Origin: Minisyncoccota bacterium
GTDB lineage: Bacteria; Patescibacteriota; Minisyncoccia; Minisyncoccales; GCA-002788555
Assembly: GCA_028697615.1 (NCBI GenBank)
Contig: JAQVET010000028.1
Coordinates: 1-8,667, forward strand
DNA: 8,667 nucleotides
Direction: 5' to 3'
Below are positions 1 through 3,405 of this stretch, piece after piece. Position numbers and translations under genes: made by a program. The notes beneath the pieces were generated by a model. It was given only the letters and a program-made list of their open reading frames with translations, ran no database searches and was not told the DNA's origin. Each line of letters begins with the position of its first letter. The stretch's first letter is position 1.

Positions 1-83
1 TTTTTTTCAACTAAAGCTCCGACCACAATAAATGGTTGTGTGCAACATCTTGAAACAATAGACTTAATAGATGTTTTTTTCAT
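1..83 (-). CDS. 5' end of a minus-strand gene, possibly a NUDIX hydrolase (partial)
   Basis: An ATG at 83-81 on the minus strand opens a frame with no stop to the left edge of the window, giving 27 complete codons. The peptide begins MKKTSIKSIV and continues with a CCTQPFIVVGALVEK stretch. A hydrophobic beta strand of the form VVGALVEK shortly after the start is how many NUDIX hydrolases begin, where it leads into a 'DGKILLV' strand and later the Nudix box. That box would lie outside the window, so the family call is a guess from a short N-terminus. No Shine-Dalgarno motif precedes the ATG, which matches the core genes here. The gene is divergent from the chimeric ORF at 225. With only 27 codons visible, the open frame could also be chance. 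Confidence 0.35.
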   Translation of the reverse strand, partial: MKKTSIKSIVSRCCTQPFIVVGALVEK

Positions 84-164
84 ATTATTTAAATAAAGAC
101 GATGTGGATATTATCATTATTATTTTATCATTCTAATTTTTTTTTACAATCCTAAAAATTTTTA

Positions 165-193
165 TTGTTTTTTTAAAATAAAGGTAATATAAA
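165..193 (+). promoter_or_regulatory. Predicted sigma70-type promoter for the chimeric ORF
   Basis: A -35-like TTGTTT at 165-170 is separated by exactly 17 bp from a -10-like TATAAA at 188-193. This would start transcription near 200 and give a 5' leader of about 25 nt carrying the SD sequence at 211-218. TAATAT at 185-190 is an alternative -10. The surrounding 84-224 gap is very AT-rich, so chance matches are likely, but spacing, SD and start codon all line up. Confidence 0.4.
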
Positions 194-224
194 ATTAGTA
201 CTCAAACTGAAAGAAGGAATGGAA

Positions 225-551
225 ATGTCGGGATTACATATTGGTTTCAGTGGTATTGATGGAGCTGGCAAGTCTACCCAAGTAGCACTGCTAGCGAAGT
301 GGTTAAGAGAAGAAGGAGAAAACGCCATAAGGTACGAAGAAACTAGAAATTTTGTGCAGGAGACGACGGACTTAATGGGGAGGAGACATGGATTGAGTTC
401 CGGAAGAGAATACATAGGGGAAGGTTTATATATGGTCAGTATGGTCTTTGGAGCAATTTTAATTGCAATTTTCTTTTCAGCTCTTGCTGCCCAAAGACCA
501 GCAAGAGGTGCCTCTAAGATTCCTCCAGTAGATGCACTAAGATATGAATAA
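225..551 (+). pseudogene. Chimeric ORF: thymidylate kinase-like N-terminus joined to an ABC permease C-terminus
   Basis: The ORF encodes 108 residues from ATG 225. I prefer this to ATG 219 because AAGAAGGA (211-218) abuts 219 but lies 6 bp from 225. Residues 9-18 (SGIDGAGKST) form the Walker A loop of thymidylate kinases and related P-loop nucleotide kinases. The following residues, through GREYIGEGLYM (about 60-70), also look like a tmk-type protein. The kinase then stops: the DR(Y/F) substrate motif and lid, which should follow, are absent. From about residue 73 the sequence becomes one hydrophobic helix followed by a PAR motif and PPVDALRYE. That is the usual cytoplasmic end of MacB/FtsX/LolC-type ABC transporter permeases. 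Neither half can carry out its family's function. GC by hand count is about 44% in the kinase part and 40% in the permease part, well above the flanks. It may be a recombination remnant or an assembly/amplification chimera. Whether it is translated is unknown. Confidence 0.7.
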
Positions 552-581
552 TTAAAAGGTCAAGATAATTTTACTAAAAAG

Positions 582-986
582 ATGGATATTCCAAATAAAA
601 TAAAAAAGTTTACAGGATGGTTTAAAGAGTATTTACCTCATAATGATATAAAAAATACAGAGGGATACTACTTCACCATTCCAGAGATAAAATATGACAC
701 AAAAGGTGAATTAGGCTTGCAGGAAAGTCAAAATGTTTTAATTTTAGAAGAAAAACTTCAAAAATGTAATGAATATTTAGTGAAGAAGTACAAAAAATTT
801 ATACATTTAGATCCATTTTTCAAGGCATCTTGTACAGATATAAATAAAGAAGATGCAATGGTAGAGAAGGTGTTAATTTTAGTATCTAAAGATTTTCCTA
901 TAAAAATTGAAGAGTTAGTAAAAGAAATAGAGAAATTTATAGGTTTTAAAACAGGTAAAATTACAAAAATAACATTAAAAAAATAA
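582..986 (+). CDS. Hypothetical 134-aa protein, no recognised family
   Basis: I do not recognise this protein. It is 134 residues, Lys- and Ile-rich and charged, with no signal peptide or membrane segment. The predicted pattern is alternating strands and helices. It includes a basic amphipathic start (DIPNKIKKFTGWFKEYLP), a long middle helix (about residues 50-70, containing LEEKLQKCNEYLVKKYKK), and a C-terminal helix followed by a short basic strand. There are two cysteines (about 63 and 84). No catalytic motif stands out. No SD motif precedes ATG 582. The same frame is open upstream back to the TAA at 549-551 that ends the chimeric ORF, so the protein could be the surviving C-terminal part of a longer gene. 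It ends 1 bp before the start of the broken secreted/membrane gene, suggesting the two were one transcription unit. AT content matches the core genome rather than the chimeric ORF. Confidence 0.55.
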   Translation: MDIPNKIKKFTGWFKEYLPHNDIKNTEGYYFTIPEIKYDTKGELGLQESQNVLILEEKLQKCNEYLVKKYKKFIHLDPFFKASCTDINKEDAMVEKVLILVSKDFPIKIEELVKEIEKFIGFKTGKITKITLKK

Positions 987-987
987 T

Positions 988-1412
988 ATGAAGTTTTTAC
1001 TAAATAAAAGAGCGATAACAATAACTTTTTTAATAACAATTTTTTTATTTACTTCTTTTAATATTGTTGAGGCTGTTTATAAAAATATTTCAATAGGAAA
1101 CCTTAGATTTATTATTCATGGTCTAGAAATTCATTGGGATGGTGTGAACGAACTCTGGTGAAACATAATAATATTGTGGTATTTTGGAATAATGTAGAAA
1201 AAGCAAATCTTCATATAGGTAACTTCCAAAAGGGTGGCAAAAAGTGTTTAGTGGTTTGGAATAATCATTGGCCTTCTATTTGTTAGAATTTCTGATATGG
1301 TGATTTTTGGACTTGACAATGCTTTGTGATTTTAGTAACCACAATTTTGGTAGCCTTGGGTATATATATTGCTTGGAATATTTTTGGTATAATACAATTG
1401 ATACCATATTAG
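988..1412 (+). pseudogene. Decayed gene for a small secreted/membrane protein, multiple frameshifts
   Basis: Frame 1 from ATG 988 encodes 57 residues to TGA 1159-1161. It begins MKFLLNKRAI, continues with a hydrophobic helix (about residues 10-24) and reaches an EA-VYK step that looks like a signal peptide or N-terminal anchor. The reading then continues in frame 3 from about 1158 (VKHNNIVVFWNNVEKANLHI and on) to TAG 1284-1286. From about 1252 frame 1 reopens with a membrane helix (GIIIGLLFVRISDMVIFGLD) ending at TGA 1327-1329. Frame 3 resumes at about 1326 with a second helix (VILVTTILVALGIYIAWNIF) ending at TAG 1410-1412. A short gap around 1240-1257 is hard to assign. Read together, the pieces give a coherent layout of signal peptide, about 60-70 exported residues and two C-terminal membrane helices. 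That supports decay of one gene rather than chance ORFs. Clustered indel errors in the assembly are the alternative. I cannot name the family. Confidence 0.5.
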
Positions 1413-1663
1413 CATTAGTTTTCTAAAACTAAGTTAATCGTATAGAAGCAGATTGACGCAATAACATAGATACACTGATAAACACGCTGAATTTCAAACA
1501 AACTTAAAAGTTAAATGTCAAATCGAAATTACATGTCAAAATTTAAAATTAAAGAATATACAAACTAATTTATGGTTTTTTGGGCTTTAAGTTTGATATT
1601 TGATTTTGAGTTATAATGTATTTGTAGTAATTTGTAATTTATAGGATTTTTATTTATTTTATT
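1413..1663. repeat. Non-coding gap with composite intergenic repeat, copy A
   Basis: No ORF is supported here. From 1443 the DNA has a run of degenerate AGATT-GACGC / AGATACAC / TGATAAACACGC units resembling a dispersed intergenic repeat. It is followed by CAAA-rich sequence (ATGTCAAA at 1515-1522 and again at 1533-1540), then TTTG-rich sequence of opposite sense (1589-1614), and two TTTGTA units at 1621 and 1631. The edges TAGAAGCAGATT (1443-1454) and TTTGAGTTAT (1605-1614) recur in the same order, inverted, in the gap before secA (3361 down to 3234). Function is unknown. The right end supplies the likely murB -10 box. Confidence 0.5.
1612..1617 (+). promoter_or_regulatory. Predicted -10 box for murB
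   Basis: A perfect TATAAT lies 46 bp before the murB ATG, giving an expected leader of about 40 nt. No good -35 is found at 16-18 bp: the nearest TTGATA-like match is spaced only about 13-14 bp. The call therefore rests on the -10 alone and on the absence of any other start signal between the pseudogene and murB. Confidence 0.35.
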
Positions 1664-2614
1664 ATGTCACAAATTCTTTCTTGTATTCCTCTTGCTCCCT
1701 ATACTACGTTTAAAGTAGGAGGAGAAGCTAAATATTTTTTAGAGGCAAAAAATAAAGAAGATATTATTTTTGGTTTGAAATTTGCTTATAAAAAAAATAT
1801 TCCCTTTTTTATTTTAGGAGGCGGAAGTAATATTTTGGTTTCTGACGATGGTTTTAATGGTCTTATTATTAAATGTAGTCTTTCGAATATTAAATGTGAC
1901 AATGAAAAGATTTATACAGAGAGCGGAGTATTTCTTGCAAGTATAGTTTCTCAATCAGTAAAAAATAGTTTAACTGGTATGGAGTGGGCAAGTGGTATTC
2001 CTGGCAGCGTTGGCGGAGCAATTTTTGGAAACGCTGGGGCCTTTGATGGAGAGATCGGAGATATTGTAGAAAAAATTAGAGTTATTGATACTGATAATTT
2101 ATCAGAAAAAGAATTTCAAAATCAAGAATGTTATTTTGGCTATCGCAATTCTATTTTTAAAGAAAAGAAATTAAAAAATCAAAAAGAATATATAATTATT
2201 GAGGCTGAACTTAAATTTTCAAAAGGTAATATAAAAAATATAAAAGAAAAAATTAAATATAATTTAAACTGGAAGAAAAAACACCAACCCCTTGACTTTT
2301 TTTCTGCTGGTTGTGTTTTTAAAAATTTAGAAACAAAAAATTATAGCGCAGAATTCTGGGATAGATTTCCAGAATTAAAAAAATTTCAAAAAACCAATAT
2401 GATTCCAGCTGCTTATTTAATTGAAAAATGTAATCTTAAGGGTAAAAAAATAGGGGGAGCAATGGTTTCGGATTTACACTCTAATTTTATTTTGAACGTT
2501 AAAAATGCAAAAGCAAAGGATATTGACAGATTAATTAAATATATTAAAATAGAAGTAAGAGAAAAATATGGGATACTACTTGAAGAAGAAATTCAACGCA
2601 TCGGCATTTTTTGA
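1664..2614 (+). CDS. murB: UDP-N-acetylenolpyruvoylglucosamine reductase
   Basis: MurB is the cytosolic flavoenzyme that uses NADPH to reduce UDP-GlcNAc-enolpyruvate to UDP-MurNAc, the second committed step of peptidoglycan synthesis. At 316 residues it has normal length. FAD-binding features are TFKVGGEAKYF (15-25), GGGSNIL (52-58) and GIPGSVGGAIFGNAGAF (111-127). The YFGYRNSIFK block (157-166) places the catalytic Arg at 161. The proton-donor position, Ser in E. coli MurB, is Cys217 in SAGCVFKN. The terminal LLEEEIQRIG block supplies the conserved Glu, probably Glu309. A segment of about 18 residues (about 221-245) is inserted after the SAGCVFKN motif relative to compact MurB proteins. ATG 1664 has no SD; AGGA lies far upstream near 1643. 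The protein ends with the usual IG-F style tail at a TGA. The same frame stays open after that stop into the small basic peptide at 2672. Confidence 0.95.
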   Translation: MSQILSCIPLAPYTTFKVGGEAKYFLEAKNKEDIIFGLKFAYKKNIPFFILGGGSNILVSDDGFNGLIIKCSLSNIKCDNEKIYTESGVFLASIVSQSVKNSLTGMEWASGIPGSVGGAIFGNAGAFDGEIGDIVEKIRVIDTDNLSEKEFQNQECYFGYRNSIFKEKKLKNQKEYIIIEAELKFSKGNIKNIKEKIKYNLNWKKKHQPLDFFSAGCVFKNLETKNYSAEFWDRFPELKKFQKTNMIPAAYLIEKCNLKGKKIGGAMVSDLHSNFILNVKNAKAKDIDRLIKYIKIEVREKYGILLEEEIQRIGIF

Positions 2615-2671
2615 ATCATCGTAAACAGTTTAATTTTTAAAGGTCAAAAGGTCATATTTTATTTTAATAAA

Positions 2672-2767
2672 ATGGCAACAAAGAAAAAAACTGCAAGAAA
2701 GCCAGCAAAGAAGACTACAAGAAAAACAACAAAGAGGACCGCAAAAAAAACAAGTAAGAAAAGGTAG
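2672..2767 (+). CDS. 31-aa Lys/Thr-rich histone H1-like basic peptide
   Basis: ATG 2672 opens a 31-codon frame ending in TAG 2765-2767. The peptide (starting MATKKKTARKPAKK) has 12 Lys, 4 Arg, 8 Thr, 4 Ala, one Pro, one Ser and no acidic residue, so over half is basic. It is built from repeats of the form K-K-T-x-R-K, like the tails of histone H1, chlamydial Hc1/Hc2 and other bacterial H1-like proteins. By analogy it would bind DNA or RNA non-specifically and help compact the nucleoid; that function is inferred. It lies 57 bp after murB in the same frame and about 27 bp before a strong terminator, so it looks like the last gene of the murB transcript. No SD motif is seen. The upstream AGGTCAAAAGGTC (2642-2654) is a short direct repeat. 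Because the reading is low-complexity AAA/ACA/AAG DNA, chance cannot be fully excluded, but the clean start, stop and terminator favour a gene. Confidence 0.65.
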   Translation: MATKKKTARKPAKKTTRKTTKRTAKKTSKKR

Positions 2768-2794
2768 AAAATCTTGATAACGATGATTTTAAAT

Positions 2795-2827
2795 AAAAAA
2801 GCAAGCTCAAAAGGGCTTGCTTTTTTG
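2795..2827. terminator. Rho-independent terminator after the murB-H1-like unit
   Basis: GCAAGCTC (2801-2808) and GGGCTTGC (2813-2820) pair as an 8-bp stem with one G-U pair and an AAAA loop. The stem is followed by T6 (2821-2826) and preceded by A6 (2795-2800), which can extend the stem and make it work in both directions. It separates the murB/H1-like transcript from hpf, so hpf needs its own promoter in 2828-2874, where I see no clear consensus. Confidence 0.9.
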
Positions 2828-2874
2828 TTATATTTTTTATAAGATAAAATAACAAAAATAATTTTAAAAAACTT

Positions 2875-3234
2875 ATGGAGTACAAAATAAAATTCACCAA
2901 TATTGCGCCAAGCGATAATTTAAAAAAGATTGTTATCAAAAAAACAAATTGGGTAGAAAGATATTTAAACATTAAAGACTTTTCAATGATTTTTAATGTA
3001 GAATTTGAGAAATTGACTACCAGGCAACGCAAAGGTAAAATTTTTAGAGTAGAATTCAATTTACCACTACCTGGAAAAACTATAAGGATAGAAAGAGTAA
3101 CAGATGATATGATTAAGTCGCTAGATGAGGCAAAAGATGTTTTAAAAGAAGAGATTAAAATTTATAAAGAAAAAATGAAGGAAAAAGAAGAAAGAGAATT
3201 TCGGGAACTCAAAAGAAAGCAGTATAATTTATAA
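2875..3234 (+). CDS. hpf: Ribosome hibernation promoting factor (HPF/RaiA/YfiA family, short form)
   Basis: The 119-residue protein has the beta-alpha-beta-beta-beta-alpha pattern of the HPF/RaiA family. There is a first strand (YKIKFTNIAPSD), then a helix with NLKKIVIKKTNWVERYL, then strands IFNVEFEKLT, KIFRVEFNLPLPG and KTIRIERV. The last helix, DDMIKSLDEAKDVLKEEIKIY, ends in a long charged Lys/Glu tail. These proteins bind the 30S decoding and mRNA/tRNA region and inactivate or protect ribosomes in slow growth. There is no C-terminal dimerisation domain, so it is the short form rather than long HPF. Its place directly upstream of secA matches the hpf-secA order known in Bacillus and other bacteria. 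The start ATG has no SD. The stop TAA overlaps the edge of the intergenic repeat by one base. Confidence 0.9.
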   Translation: MEYKIKFTNIAPSDNLKKIVIKKTNWVERYLNIKDFSMIFNVEFEKLTTRQRKGKIFRVEFNLPLPGKTIRIERVTDDMIKSLDEAKDVLKEEIKIYKEKMKEKEEREFRELKRKQYNL

Positions 3235-3295
3235 TAACTCAAACTCTAAATTCTAAATCACAACTAAAAATTTAAAACTAATAATGACTTGAACG

Positions 3296-3312
3296 ATTCG
3301 AATATTTCGAAT
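3296..3312. repeat. Perfect inverted repeat ATTCGAA-TAT-TTCGAAT
   Basis: Two 7-bp arms (3296-3302 and 3306-3312) are exact reverse complements around a 3-bp spacer. The short spacer argues for a dimeric protein site or cruciform rather than an RNA hairpin. It is about 55 bp upstream of the secA -10 box and lies within repeat copy B. No T-tract follows, so it is not a standard terminator for hpf. Confidence 0.6.
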
Positions 3313-3342
3313 AATTTATCAGCATATCCTTGACGTTATCCG

Positions 3343-3372
3343 TTGTATAAATCTGCTTCTAACCAATATAAT
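3343..3372 (+). promoter_or_regulatory. Predicted sigma70-type promoter for secA
   Basis: TTGTAT (3343-3348) and a perfect TATAAT (3367-3372) are separated by 18 bp. They predict a start near 3379 and a leader of about 27 nt before ATG 3406. The -35 and spacer overlap the edge of the intergenic repeat (3350-3361), so the repeat may have supplied the promoter. Confidence 0.55.
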
Positions 3373-3405
3373 ACTTTAATATTTTAATTCGTTAATTTTT
3401 TTATT

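Larger units (their letters stand above)
3235..3405. repeat. Non-coding gap with composite intergenic repeat, copy B (inverted)
   Basis: No ORF is supported. Read on the minus strand from 3361, this gap shares with copy A the edge motif TAGAAGCAGATT (3361-3350), GATAA/GGATAA units, a TTTAGA-rich tract and the end motif TTTGAGTTAT (3243-3234). The order is the same but the orientation is opposite. Its centre holds a perfect palindrome (3296-3312) absent from copy A. The right edge carries the predicted secA promoter. Confidence 0.5.

Noticed and set aside
37..53. CACAA-TTGTG hairpin near the left edge
   Set aside because: It is only 5 bp with a 7-nt loop, has no T-tract, and lies inside the probable minus-strand coding start.
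173..415. Minus-strand ORF of 80 aa opposite the chimeric ORF
   Set aside because: It is antisense to a frame with clear family motifs, has no start signal and has no recognisable motif of its own.
758..1039. Minus-strand ORF of 93 aa
   Set aside because: It is a low-complexity Phe/Leu/Ser reading antisense to the 134-aa protein and to the signal-peptide segment.
1155..1163. Programmed -1 ribosomal frameshift in the signal-peptide gene
   Set aside because: No slippery heptamer is present around CTCTGGTGAAA, and two further frame changes downstream fit decay or indel errors better.
1385..1393. Extended -10 promoter TGGTATAAT
   Set aside because: It lies inside the last membrane-helix segment of the pseudogene, has no -35 at the right distance, and no gene begins nearby.
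2612..2614. TGA recoded as glycine (Gracilibacteria/Absconditabacteria code)
   Set aside because: The long genes (secA, ligA, murB, rpiB, hpf) encode all visible Gly with GGN and contain no internal TGA. The murB TGA falls at the usual C-terminus.
2715..3059. Minus-strand ORF of 114 aa
   Set aside because: It runs through the terminator and antisense to hpf. Its hydrophobicity is a by-product of AAA/GAA-rich sense codons.
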